From: Flectobacillus major DSM 103
GTDB lineage: Bacteria > Bacteroidota > Bacteroidia > Cytophagales > Spirosomataceae
Direction of reading: 5' to 3'
NCBI RefSeq assembly: GCF_000427405.1
Contig: NZ_KE386491.1
Coordinates: 1,843,001 to 1,907,000 of the forward strand
Length of the DNA: 64,000 nt
The notes under the pieces: generated by a model
Told to the model about the DNA's origin: nothing
The model's input: only the letters and a program-made list of their open reading frames with translations
Databases searched by the model: none
Program-made: the position numbers and the translations under genes
Shown here: positions 24,878-33,931 of the stretch, one piece after another
How the letters are laid out: the number at the start of each line of letters is the position of its first letter
How positions within the stretch are numbered: position 1 is the first letter of the stretch

Positions 24878-25258
24878 GGATGTAGTCCTGTAATGCAACC
24901 GATTTTTTTTTATAACCTCTATTCTACCTATTTCTTCATCCATCCTGTCTGCTAAATAAACTTCAATATCAGGCAAGGTTAAGTCAGCATTCAAATCATC
25001 AGGTAAGGCTTCATATAACTTTTTAATATAGGCTAAAAGCCATTGCTCGCTCACATTGCATACTCGACAAATACTTGATAGCGAAATTCGCTCTAAAAGC
25101 AATTTGTTGATAAAGATTTTATCAGACTCCGATACAAACCAATCTTGACCACCTTCTACAAATTGACGGTTGCAACTATGACATAAATAGTTTTGTTTCC
25201 CATAATGGGTATGACCATTCTTCTTTGTTGTTGTACTACCACAGTGACTACAGTTCAT
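24857..25258 (-). pseudogene. insA: IS1-family InsA-like ORF, element internally deleted
   Basis: The ORF begins with the IS1 InsA zinc-finger signature (MNCSHCGSTTTKKNGHTHYG, then YLCHSCNRQFVEGG) and the helix-turn-helix region SLSSICRVCNVSEQWLLAYI. After the A-rich slippage region (RIEVIKKN) the reading runs straight into the terminal repeat and out of the element. The OrfB/DDE transposase half is absent, so the element cannot move by itself. Confidence 0.85.
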
Positions 25259-25310
25259 TTTACCTTTTTTATATCAAAGATAAATAAAGCATTACATTTA
25301 CAGGACTACC
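24878..25310 (-). mobile_element. Internally deleted IS1-family element (about 430 bp)
   Basis: The two ends share the inverted 12-mer GTAGTCCTGTAA (24882-24893 on the plus strand; complement at 25298-25309), within longer imperfect terminal repeats. Between them lies only the InsA-like ORF. I see no convincing target-site duplication. The element separates the immunity gene at 25353 from the truncated toxin tail at 24660-24877. Confidence 0.8.
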
Positions 25311-25352
25311 AAAAATCAGAGTGTCTTTTTTCAGATACATTAATTATATGGA

Positions 25353-26015
25353 CTAAAATTCTTTCTTGACAAACTCTTGTAAACTCCAGTAATCTTCTCC
25401 ATCATTACCACCAATTCTGTATAAAATATCTCCTTGGGGACAAAAAACAAGCATGATATTTAATAAATCAATATGTGTCCACCCTTCTAATCTCTGTAAG
25501 AAACATATATCATCAATAAACTTATTATTCAAATAATCATTATGTGTTGTTATGATGAATGAATTTGTATAATCAAAAAAGAATCTTGACAGATAATCAA
25601 AATTATTCTCTTTTATTCTTGCAACAAAAGCAAATCTACTTTGATTATTAGATAGTATCTGTTCTTTTTGAATAAATAATTCTGAGTTTATTACTTGTCT
25701 ATCTATAAGTCCTTTATAACTACGAATTTTAGAAATCACATTTGACTCGCTTTCTAAACCAAAAAGAAAAACATTTCTTCTCTGATTAAGAATATGAGCT
25801 AAAATTTGATTCTTAAAATCATTTAATAATGATATAAAATTGTTTTGATTTCTATTTGACCTCATTCCTTCAAATAAATACTCTCTAATTTCGAAATTTT
25901 GAAGTTCTTTTATTTTGGAATTTTCATTGATTTTTTTTATAGGAAATGATTCGTCAGATTTCCAAACATTGTATAACAAAAAGTCTTTCGTGATGTCATA
26001 TTTAATCATTTTCAT
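25353..26015 (-). CDS. Putative immunity protein of the endonuclease-VII-like RHS toxin
   Basis: This 220-residue protein of no recognised family starts inside the 3' end of the toxin gene (14-bp overlap; a second ATG at 26009 would shorten it). It looks cytosolic with mixed helices and strands (NNFDYLSRFFFDYTNSFIIT, LEGWTHIDLLNIMLVFCPQG). It is larger than the other immunities. The role comes from its coupled position. Confidence 0.55.
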   Translation of the reverse strand: MKMIKYDITKDFLLYNVWKSDESFPIKKINENSKIKELQNFEIREYLFEGMRSNRNQNNFISLLNDFKNQILAHILNQRRNVFLFGLESESNVISKIRSYKGLIDRQVINSELFIQKEQILSNNQSRFAFVARIKENNFDYLSRFFFDYTNSFIITTHNDYLNNKFIDDICFLQRLEGWTHIDLLNIMLVFCPQGDILYRIGGNDGEDYWSLQEFVKKEF

Positions 26016-26820
26016 AGTTATGATGTTGTTTTAGTTTTTCTGTATTATCTTTTACTTTGCCTGCGTTATAATGCTCTCCTTGTTTTCCTCCATCTGGATA
26101 GGTTACAGGATTATCTTTACGAATAATAACTTTCTCTCCTTTACTATTTCTATATTCATAAGTTCGTAATGGTTTTCCTGTATTTTTATCTGGGGTTTTG
26201 TACTGCTGTTTAGGCTGCTGACTTTTGGGAATGCCATTTTGTTCTTTAGCCTTGTTGAAAGCTTCTTTTTGAGTTGTGCTTTTTGTATCTTTTCCAGCAT
26301 CAAACGAACCGCCATTCTTGCCATTGTCGCCTTTACTTGAGCTTTTAGACTCATTACTTGATGAAACACTATTAACCGCTAGCTCTTTTTCAGCTTGTTT
26401 AGCCTTCATTTGAGCATAATATGGCACAATACTATTTCCACCACCTGCTAATACACCAGAGTTTGCTAACTTGGTTAAACCTGCTCCCACTGCTAAACCT
26501 AAAGTAGAGCCTGCTATATATTCTCCTAGTGCAATTACACCTGCACCGATTTCAGGTAATAAAGGAATCGCAGGACAAAAAGGACAATCACCATCAGGAT
26601 CAGATTTGAGAATTGGATTATTCCAACTATATTGATATAAAGATAAGTGTTCTTGTCCTTCTATAACGGGGTCTTGAGAGGTAAAACGTCCCGTTTGGGG
26701 GTCAAATTGTCTGTGAATCAAGTCTATATATCCTGTTTCAAATTGCGTTTCCCTATTTAGGAATTGGAATTTATTGAAATTAGTAGGATTTCGTGTAATT
26801 GCCATCCCTTTCATCGACAA
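26002..26820 (-). CDS. Displaced RHS fragment with HNH/endonuclease-VII-like toxin
   Basis: Residues 1-77 are RHS core ending NNPILKSDPDG, followed by a CPFC pair and a Gly/Ala-rich hydrophobic stretch. The C-terminal toxin (about 175-272) reads KEAFNKAKEQNGIPKSQQP, then YEYRNSKGEKVIIRKDN, then DGGKQGEHYNAG, the layout of HNH/endonuclease-VII-fold polymorphic toxins in which the final His-Asn motif (His250) is part of the active site. It is the first displaced unit after the full-length locus. Core homology extends upstream to about 26856 and ends shortly before a hairpin. Confidence 0.78.
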   Translation of the reverse strand: MSMKGMAITRNPTNFNKFQFLNRETQFETGYIDLIHRQFDPQTGRFTSQDPVIEGQEHLSLYQYSWNNPILKSDPDGDCPFCPAIPLLPEIGAGVIALGEYIAGSTLGLAVGAGLTKLANSGVLAGGGNSIVPYYAQMKAKQAEKELAVNSVSSSNESKSSSKGDNGKNGGSFDAGKDTKSTTQKEAFNKAKEQNGIPKSQQPKQQYKTPDKNTGKPLRTYEYRNSKGEKVIIRKDNPVTYPDGGKQGEHYNAGKVKDNTEKLKQHHNYEND

Positions 26821-26925
26821 ACCCCACGGGTCGTAGAATAGGCTTTGAAGAGGTGTGGCTTTTTAACATTCCTATTGTTTAAACCTCTCGGGGTATTTGG
26901 TTCGATTGTGAGATTGGTAAATACA

Positions 26926-26949
26926 ACGGCGTAGTGTTTTCACTACGCC
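26926..26949 (-). terminator. Terminator after the immunity gene of the full-length RHS
   Basis: A perfect 10-bp GC-rich stem (CGGCGTAGTG, loop TTTT, CACTACGCCG) lies 17 bp after the stop at 26966. The strand-specific tail is TTGTATTT. It closes the resident RHS operon before the first displaced unit. Confidence 0.8.
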
Positions 26950-26965
26950 GAGTAGGGATATATAC

Positions 26966-27328
26966 TTAAATTATTACATAGGAAATTTCTATACTATTAC
27001 CTCCGATTATTCGGATATAGTCAATTATTTTGTTAGAAATGGACATACCTCCCATCATGTTATTAGATGTCAAATAAACAAAGAAATCAAATGATTCTCG
27101 ATTGATATTTATTTCTTTATTAAGTTTATTAATATATTCTGCATCAAAAAATACCTTATCTATATCATCAATGATAATTACATAAGAACCATCTATTGAT
27201 GATACGTTAAAACTATGAATAATATCCTTTTCTTTTAATTTCGAACAAATTAAATCCGCTACCTGTTTTGAATCCACAGCGTACCTAAAGCTAATACCAT
27301 ATTCGTCGCTATTTTTTTTCTTTCTCAT
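26966..27328 (-). CDS. Putative immunity protein of the full-length RHS toxin
   Basis: This 120-residue protein starts 4 bp after the RHS stop. It has alternating helices and strands (DLICSKLKEKDIIHSFNVSS, YVIIIDDIDKVFFDAEYINK) and no signal peptide, so it should be cytosolic. I recognise no family. The cognate toxin tail is short and Lys-rich, which fits a cytosolic nucleic-acid target. Confidence 0.6.
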   Translation of the reverse strand: MRKKKNSDEYGISFRYAVDSKQVADLICSKLKEKDIIHSFNVSSIDGSYVIIIDDIDKVFFDAEYINKLNKEININRESFDFFVYLTSNNMMGGMSISNKIIDYIRIIGGNSIEISYVII

Positions 27329-27332
27329 ATAA

Positions 27333-30300
27333 TTATTTCTTTGTTGGTTTTAATGATTTGGCTAAACTTATAAGTTCTTTCCACGATAAATTATCTTTTC
27401 CGCCCATATTATTTTTCTTTTTGTAATCATGTATTGCTTTACCAAGTTTTTTTGAATCCACACCTACCTCTTTTGCAGCATCTTTAGGCATTCTTTCTGC
27501 TGAGCTTCTTTTTTCTTTACCCATTTTTTCAAAGTTTCCCTGTGTCTCTTTATCTCTCCCTTTCTTTCCCTCGGAATTAAGATAATAAGCTGCTTTTGCA
27601 AACGTAGAACCACCATGTAAAATCATGCTAGTACTACCTGTTGCCAATGGTACTGCTACTGGGGTGGCTCCCCCTAATGTCACGCCTTCTCCTACCGCTG
27701 CTGTTGCATCGCCACCTATACCTGTGATGATTTCGGCTGTTGCTCCAATCATTGAAAGTATATGACCTGTTGTTGCTCCTGCACGGTAAGAGCTAGAACC
27801 GTTGGGGTTTACATAACTTGTCGCTAATGGAATATTGTTTTCCATGATAGCGTCTATAGTTCCTGAAACAAAATCTATTACTCCTCCACAACATGGTTCT
27901 TTACCATCAGGGTCAGATTTGAGAATCGGATTATTCCACCCATATTGATATAAAGATAAGTGTTCTTGTCCTTCTATTACAGGGTCTTGACTAGTGAATC
28001 TTGCAATAGTAGGGTCAAACTGTCTGTGAATCAAGTCTATATAGCCTGTTTCAACCTGTAATTCTCGATTTAAAAATTGAAATTTATTGAAGTTAGCAGG
28101 ATTTCGTGTAATTGCCATCCCTTTCATCGACAAGCCCCACGGGTCGTAGAATAGGCTTTGAAGAGGTGTGGCAATTCCTGCGGAGTCTTTGAATGATACT
28201 CTTAGATTACCTAAGTGGTCAGTGATATTGTATTCATAAATACCATTGACAATTCTTCCTTCGTCGTGAGAGGTTTGGTACAGATTACCATTCTCATAAA
28301 TTTTATTGGCAATATAATCGGTTGTTATTCCTTGAGAAGTAACCTTTTTGATTTTCTTTCCATTGGCATCATATTGATAGTTTACCCAAGTTCCATTGCT
28401 AAACTTAATTCGATTGACTAATTTGAGATAATTGTATTTGATACTATCAATTCCTTTGTTTAAGTCTTTTTTCAAACTACCATCAGCGTAATAATCATAA
28501 TCGTTACCAGTAATATTACCATCTCTAAAATCACCTAAGTCTGGATTGCCAATGGTGGCATCTTGAATTTTCAGGAGTTTGTTGGAATTGGTTTGATAAG
28601 TGTAATTTAGGTTATCGACATTGCCAAAACTGGTATAATTGGTATTCGTTGCACCATTTCTACTAAGACTAAGGATATTCCCATTGGCATCATAAATTAC
28701 GTTATTTAGGGCATAGTTTTCACCAGCTTTGGTACTTCCATAAGTGGCAGCGGTGATGCGAGAAGTCCCGTCGTAGTTGTATTGATAGGCTCTTTGGATA
28801 CCGTCGATGTTGCTTTTCCAATATTGGTTTCTGATATTTCCGTCGTAATATGTACCATCTTCTTCGTAGTCTAGTTTGTAACTAAATAGGCTATTGGTTA
28901 AATCATTATTGGCATCGAGGTTGATGCCTTTTAATCCGCCTCTGATATGGTATTTGTAATCAAGGCTGTATAGGGTGTTGATATTGGCATTTCCTATATT
29001 GAGTTGACCAATGTTTTGCATGGCAAGGTTGGCATTGGGGTTCATTACCAATGCTCCTGCATAGGCTGTTGTATTGGAGGGCATTGTTACGGTATGCCCT
29101 GAGTTGATGGTTACTATATCTTCTATAGTAGGTATGCTATTGCTGAGCCATGTAGCGGTATTTGTCCATTGTCCCGATTGTTTGCTTCCTATAGGAGTAC
29201 CAGCGGGAGCGAATGTTTTGGTTTTTAACCGTCCTATTTCATCGTATTGATATTTGGCTACAACTTTGCTATTATGCGAAAAAGTGGTTTTTCTTCCTAC
29301 GTGGTCGTAGGAATATTCATAGAGTTCTACTAAATCATTAACCCCTGGTTTTTTTTGTGTGATTCTAGTGGCAAGAATTTCTCCATTAAAGCGATATTGG
29401 AAATCGGTACGGTCGATACCGCCCAAATGGTTTTGGTTAAATGTCTGAATAACTCGCCCTTTATAATCGTAATAGTTGACAGATTTGTACCAGTCGTTGG
29501 TTTCAACGTTTCGTACCAATGCTCCTGTTTGGAGGCCTTTGGTATTGGCTTGTGTATGGAAGGCATTGGCCGGCTGGAAGTTGTAGGCTGTTTCTGTTTG
29601 CCATGTGTAATCGTCGTAGTAGTTGACGGTTTTTATGTTGGTCTCGGCAGGGGTATAACTGCTTGGAAACGAGCGATTGGTATAGCCCAAAAGGGTTGAG
29701 CCCCTTTCTTCGTAGGGAACGCTTACGGCATCAAACTCGCTTTGTAATTGGCTACGGCTATAAGTACCAATGTTATTGATAAGTCCTGTTCGGATTACCC
29801 TTCCTAAGGCATCGTACTGGCTAAACTTCCAGTAGTTGGGACTGGCATTGGCATCTTTGTCATCGTTTTCGAGGACGATTCGGTCTTGTTTGTCATAAAC
29901 ATAGCGTGTCCAGCCTGTTCCAGGGATATGTTTTTCGGTTAAACGCCCTTGGTTGTCGTAATGATAGCCGTAGATGCCTTCTTTGAAGATGTCGTCTGTT
30001 TCTGAAAAGTTTTGTAATAAGCCTGTTTCAGTACCAAATTTACTAAGTGCTAGGGGTGGTATAACGTAGCGTAATCGCTCAAAATCATCGTAAATGTAAA
30101 GTGTACTTAAATAACTATTTAGGCCATTTTGGCTGTTTTTTTGAATGGTTTTGCCGTCTTTATCGGTATATTCTACAGTTTTGTTTCCTTGCTCTGATAT
30201 GGTTTCATTTTTATAGAGCTGTGATGCACCATAAGTTCCAGTAATATTGGCCCCTATACTGCTAACATCAAATAACAGTACCTCATTACTGTTGGCAATT

Positions 30301-30785
30301 AGGTATTTAGATTGGGTGTATTTATTGTTGTCACGCCAGTTTTTTCCTGCCCCATAGGTATTTAGGGGTCTGTTTGTAGGCGAATTTTCGTACAAAGCAA
30401 CTTGGGTAAAAGGATATAGGTCGTTATAAAAAGATTGAGCCAATGACTGTGCCTGATTGGCGAACCCACCCGTGTTAGTTTCTGAAGCTACGGGTAGGAT
30501 GTTTTTATAATTTCGCCCAAAACTATCGTACTCAGAGGTTGATGAGATAATGTCTTTATTAGCATCGGGAGTACCTCTGTATATAATGGATTGAGTAGGC
30601 CGTCCTAGTCCATCAAAATATTTGATGTTGGAGAGTATGGTAGCGTATGTCCCCGTTAAAGAAGTGGTTGCTTCACGGGGCGTTTGTTCCATGATGGCAT
30701 TTTTGTTAGTAGAAATACTTTGAGCCTGAAGCTTGATAGCACTAACAACATACATTAATATCAATAGTTGTAAATTCTTTTTCAT
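27333..30785 (-). CDS. Full-length secreted RHS polymorphic toxin (DUF6443-type)
   Basis: The 1150-residue protein has a signal peptide (MKKNLQLLILMYVVSAIKLQ, cleavage near AQS), a DUF6443-like start (YFDGLGRPTQSIIYRGTP) and many YD/RHS repeats (YDYKGRVIQTF, YDHVGRKTTF, YDEIGRLKTK). There is an inserted segment near residues 530-590 (GQWTNTATWLSNSIPT and following), and the RHS-associated core ends at DPDG (958-961). The 189-residue C-terminus has a hydrophobic Gly-rich part and a Lys-rich tail (KLGKAIHDYKKKNNMGGKDN) of unknown activity. It is the only RHS gene here with its own leader, so it is probably the expressed acceptor for the displaced cassettes. It starts 17 bp after the partner gene. 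Confidence 0.9.
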   Translation of the reverse strand: MKKNLQLLILMYVVSAIKLQAQSISTNKNAIMEQTPREATTSLTGTYATILSNIKYFDGLGRPTQSIIYRGTPDANKDIISSTSEYDSFGRNYKNILPVASETNTGGFANQAQSLAQSFYNDLYPFTQVALYENSPTNRPLNTYGAGKNWRDNNKYTQSKYLIANSNEVLLFDVSSIGANITGTYGASQLYKNETISEQGNKTVEYTDKDGKTIQKNSQNGLNSYLSTLYIYDDFERLRYVIPPLALSKFGTETGLLQNFSETDDIFKEGIYGYHYDNQGRLTEKHIPGTGWTRYVYDKQDRIVLENDDKDANASPNYWKFSQYDALGRVIRTGLINNIGTYSRSQLQSEFDAVSVPYEERGSTLLGYTNRSFPSSYTPAETNIKTVNYYDDYTWQTETAYNFQPANAFHTQANTKGLQTGALVRNVETNDWYKSVNYYDYKGRVIQTFNQNHLGGIDRTDFQYRFNGEILATRITQKKPGVNDLVELYEYSYDHVGRKTTFSHNSKVVAKYQYDEIGRLKTKTFAPAGTPIGSKQSGQWTNTATWLSNSIPTIEDIVTINSGHTVTMPSNTTAYAGALVMNPNANLAMQNIGQLNIGNANINTLYSLDYKYHIRGGLKGINLDANNDLTNSLFSYKLDYEEDGTYYDGNIRNQYWKSNIDGIQRAYQYNYDGTSRITAATYGSTKAGENYALNNVIYDANGNILSLSRNGATNTNYTSFGNVDNLNYTYQTNSNKLLKIQDATIGNPDLGDFRDGNITGNDYDYYADGSLKKDLNKGIDSIKYNYLKLVNRIKFSNGTWVNYQYDANGKKIKKVTSQGITTDYIANKIYENGNLYQTSHDEGRIVNGIYEYNITDHLGNLRVSFKDSAGIATPLQSLFYDPWGLSMKGMAITRNPANFNKFQFLNRELQVETGYIDLIHRQFDPTIARFTSQDPVIEGQEHLSLYQYGWNNPILKSDPDGKEPCCGGVIDFVSGTIDAIMENNIPLATSYVNPNGSSSYRAGATTGHILSMIGATAEIITGIGGDATAAVGEGVTLGGATPVAVPLATGSTSMILHGGSTFAKAAYYLNSEGKKGRDKETQGNFEKMGKEKRSSAERMPKDAAKEVGVDSKKLGKAIHDYKKKNNMGGKDNLSWKELISLAKSLKPTKK

Positions 30786-30802
30786 GGTGATGTAGAGGTA
30801 GT

Positions 30803-33800
30803 TTAAAAGTTAGAGATAAAACCATTGTCGTTTATCTGGACATTAGTAAATACTACCTGTGCCGTAGATGTATTGGCACTGGGTGGATTCTCTAAAGTTA
30901 AGCCTATCTGAAAGTTAGAGCCCCAGGTAATACTTGGGGCTGAGCCAAAAAGATTTGGTAAAAATTCGGTCCAGTTTGTATCATTATTGATACTTGGGTT
31001 GGAGGCTGTACTATAATAAGACTGAATGGTATTGCCTTTTTTTTTGATTTTTAACCAGACACCAGCAGGAGTATTGTTGTCGTATTGCCAAATAGTAACA
31101 GGGTCATTGACAGCACTTCTATGAAGTTTGCCAACGGTGTTGTTACCATCTTGAACAATCGAAAAAAATATATCTTTAGTACCAAGACCCGATTTGAATA
31201 TAATACCAGCTCTTATATTAGCAGTATTGGTCATGCTACTTATCTTGGCCATGATAGTGACATTACCCGAAAACTGTTTATTGAGGTAATAATGGACATC
31301 GTTGTCTGTACCACCGATTCCGCCTGATGGGCTGGCCTGCATTCTTATCGTATTATTGCCTAATACCAAACAGCCATTGATAGCGGGGCTTCCAATATTT
31401 GTGGCATTCCAGCCAGTAGGGTAGGTTAGTCCTGTTATTGGACTAGAGGCCACACTTGTACAAGTGGTGGTACATGTAGCGGTATAGGTGGTGGATGTTA
31501 CTGAAGGTACTGTAATGGTATTGCCAGTTTGTGAATTACTCCAAGTAACAGTTCCGCTACATCCAGAAGCTGTTAATACTGCATTACAGCCTATTGAGGC
31601 TGGTGTTGCTGAGATTGTAGGTGCTGCCACTGTACAACTACCTCCACCTGTTGCTTCGGCATAGCGATAAGTATAGTTTTTGACGATATAATTACTATTG
31701 TCTCTAATTATTTTTAGGCGATTAAAAGAATCGTATTCAAAATACGAACTAATATCATTCGCTGATTTGATAGATTTGAGGCCAACGCCCGAAGTTAGAA
31801 CGCCCGATGTTACGAAGGCTGTTGGGATATTGGTTCTTAGGGTATTTCCGATAGCCGAAATTTGAGCGTCTTGTGTATACTCTGCAATCGTTTCTAGATT
31901 ACCTATTTGAGCCTCTACCTGTGCTTTGGTGGCGTTGATGACTTCTGCTATAGGGTAAGAATGTTTATAGCCCCATACATAAGTTTTGGAGGTGCTATTT
32001 CGAGGGGTTATTTCTACTATATTGCCTTTACTACTGTACTTTCGAGTTTCATATAGATAGAAATTGGTGTCGAAAAAGGTACTAGGATTATGGTTGTGAG
32101 TTATTAAATTATTATTCTCGAAATGATATATTTCCGTTTGATTGCCAACCGCATCGGTATTGATCAAAACCCCATCTACTGTTTTATTATTAATATTCTT
32201 AATTACTTTTAGTGGAATACCAATAATATGTTTGTTTTTGAGGGTGTTAATTTGGGTGTTGGCAATGCCATTGTTAAAATCATTGGGGTAATAGTTGATA
32301 ATATCTACGACTTGATTTTTACTGTTAGTTGTGCTTGTTTTTTGTAATAACCAATCATTATTGTAGGTATAATTTTTGGTACTACTAAGTGTATTGTTTT
32401 CGGCATAGTACTTACTTGTTTCGGAGCTAATGGCAAATTTATCTGAAAATACTGGCTGAAGAGCGGTGTTGAAATACAGGTCGGGATTGGATGTTGCATA
32501 GCTTCCAGAAGGACACGTGAGTTTTCGCCCAATTTTTATTCCATTTTGGGTAATAGGGAAAATGGTAAGAGGAGTATAATTTTTTTGAACCTCTTGCATA
32601 ATAGTAAAAACACTCGATTCGTTGCGATAGGTTTCATCGATGAGTAGGTTGCCGCTTCGCCAATTGAGGTTAAATGTAGATGGGTATGGGCTAGTAGCAA
32701 TAGGGCCTCCCACAAATACATTGGGTTCGTATCGATATATCTTTTTACCATTGTTGCCATTTGCCCCGTGATTTTCGGTTACTTTGAGGTATTCAACATG
32801 AAAGCCATCCCAAGCGTGTACGTTGTTTTCACCCAAAATATAAGTTGTTCCGCAGATTATTTGTCCACAAAGACCTCCCTCAGAGCCAATTCCTTTGCCT
32901 GTTTGGATAGTAGAAACATAAAAAGGAATGTCTAATAGATTGGCATTTTCGTAGACGAAATTACGTTCATGATAAGCACTTGTTCCATCATAATCAATAA
33001 CTTTAGAAACCCTATTGCCTCCTACAGATAAATCGATACCTCCCGAAGGGGTTACAGGTTGTTCGATTTTGAAAGAAGCCTGAGCCGTTACATTTTGAGT
33101 TTGTGTTACACAACCAGGATATAGGGTATAATAATAAGTGCCTGCGGGTAAATCGGTTATCATTTCGCCATTGGTTGTATTTTGGGCAAATTCATTGATG
33201 ATGTAAGGTGCTGAGCCAGTAGTGCTTAATTTAAAAGACGAAAGGTCATCACTACTATTGGTCGACAATACCCACGTAATCTTGGCTGCCACAATTGCCT
33301 GTGGAACAGTAAATGTTCCAGATACAGGGCCTGTGTTACAATCTTTAGTGCCAGAGTTGAGAAATATAGAGTAGCCACTGGCATGCTGACTTTTCATGAA
33401 GAAAGGAATGCTAGCATAATTATCAAAATGAATAGTGTTGGGCTCGTAAGCTATGGTTGTAGAGCCTTGCGTTGGGTATGTGATTTTTTTGAGCATACCA
33501 ATTTTGGAAGCATCTCCATCGGAGGCTCTGTTTGCATTACCAAAATCAGTAGAGGTATTGGGGATTATTAACGAATAATTAGCTCGAGGTATCTTTGAAA
33601 GGTTGCTTTTTCCATTGTAGTACCCCCAATGGTCAACGGAGTTGTTGATAGGGTTGCTATTCAAAGAAGGGATAAGGATACTTTTGGCATTACCATAGTA
33701 TTCAAAACTAAATTGCTGGACTTTACTATTGTCCATAATATCTAATATAGCTACATTGTCAAGTTGTAATCGGCTGTAACTTGATGTGCCAAAATCAAAT

Positions 33801-33931
33801 CCAATTTGTTTAATGAGGGTATTGTTTTCGTTATAAACTTTAATTTTACTTAGTGCTTTAGACTTGTTATTGTTAGCATCTTTCAAATCCTCTCTTGGGA
33901 TTGTTTCAAAAACAATTTTTTGCCTTTCCAA
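30803..33931 (-). CDS. RHS partner protein, C-terminal part (frameshifted from 33883-34917)
   Basis: The 1042-residue ORF continues the protein begun at 34917. Reading through the A6 tract at 33916-33921 with one extra base gives WKGKKIVFETIPREDLKDAN without interruption. It contains SpvB/TcB-like and YD-type segments (LQLDNVAILDIMDNSKVQQF, SSYFEYDSFNRLKIIRDNSN), then a Cys/Thr-rich Ig-like stretch near residue 760-815, and a C-terminal concanavalin-like domain similar to DUF1349 (VHYYLNKQFSGNVTIMAKIS, VWLKIKKKGNTIQSYYST). Together with the RHS gene it resembles the two-part TcB/TcC cocoon. Its nominal TTG start is probably not used alone. Confidence 0.8.
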   Translation of the reverse strand: MERQKIVFETIPREDLKDANNNKSKALSKIKVYNENNTLIKQIGFDFGTSSYSRLQLDNVAILDIMDNSKVQQFSFEYYGNAKSILIPSLNSNPINNSVDHWGYYNGKSNLSKIPRANYSLIIPNTSTDFGNANRASDGDASKIGMLKKITYPTQGSTTIAYEPNTIHFDNYASIPFFMKSQHASGYSIFLNSGTKDCNTGPVSGTFTVPQAIVAAKITWVLSTNSSDDLSSFKLSTTGSAPYIINEFAQNTTNGEMITDLPAGTYYYTLYPGCVTQTQNVTAQASFKIEQPVTPSGGIDLSVGGNRVSKVIDYDGTSAYHERNFVYENANLLDIPFYVSTIQTGKGIGSEGGLCGQIICGTTYILGENNVHAWDGFHVEYLKVTENHGANGNNGKKIYRYEPNVFVGGPIATSPYPSTFNLNWRSGNLLIDETYRNESSVFTIMQEVQKNYTPLTIFPITQNGIKIGRKLTCPSGSYATSNPDLYFNTALQPVFSDKFAISSETSKYYAENNTLSSTKNYTYNNDWLLQKTSTTNSKNQVVDIINYYPNDFNNGIANTQINTLKNKHIIGIPLKVIKNINNKTVDGVLINTDAVGNQTEIYHFENNNLITHNHNPSTFFDTNFYLYETRKYSSKGNIVEITPRNSTSKTYVWGYKHSYPIAEVINATKAQVEAQIGNLETIAEYTQDAQISAIGNTLRTNIPTAFVTSGVLTSGVGLKSIKSANDISSYFEYDSFNRLKIIRDNSNYIVKNYTYRYAEATGGGSCTVAAPTISATPASIGCNAVLTASGCSGTVTWSNSQTGNTITVPSVTSTTYTATCTTTCTSVASSPITGLTYPTGWNATNIGSPAINGCLVLGNNTIRMQASPSGGIGGTDNDVHYYLNKQFSGNVTIMAKISSMTNTANIRAGIIFKSGLGTKDIFFSIVQDGNNTVGKLHRSAVNDPVTIWQYDNNTPAGVWLKIKKKGNTIQSYYSTASNPSINNDTNWTEFLPNLFGSAPSITWGSNFQIGLTLENPPSANTSTAQVVFTNVQINDNGFISNF

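Noticed and set aside
13361-30785. The many repeated blocks could suggest a CRISPR-like or satellite array.
   Set aside because: The repeats are long coding segments of RHS core with irregular spacing, not short direct repeats with unique spacers.
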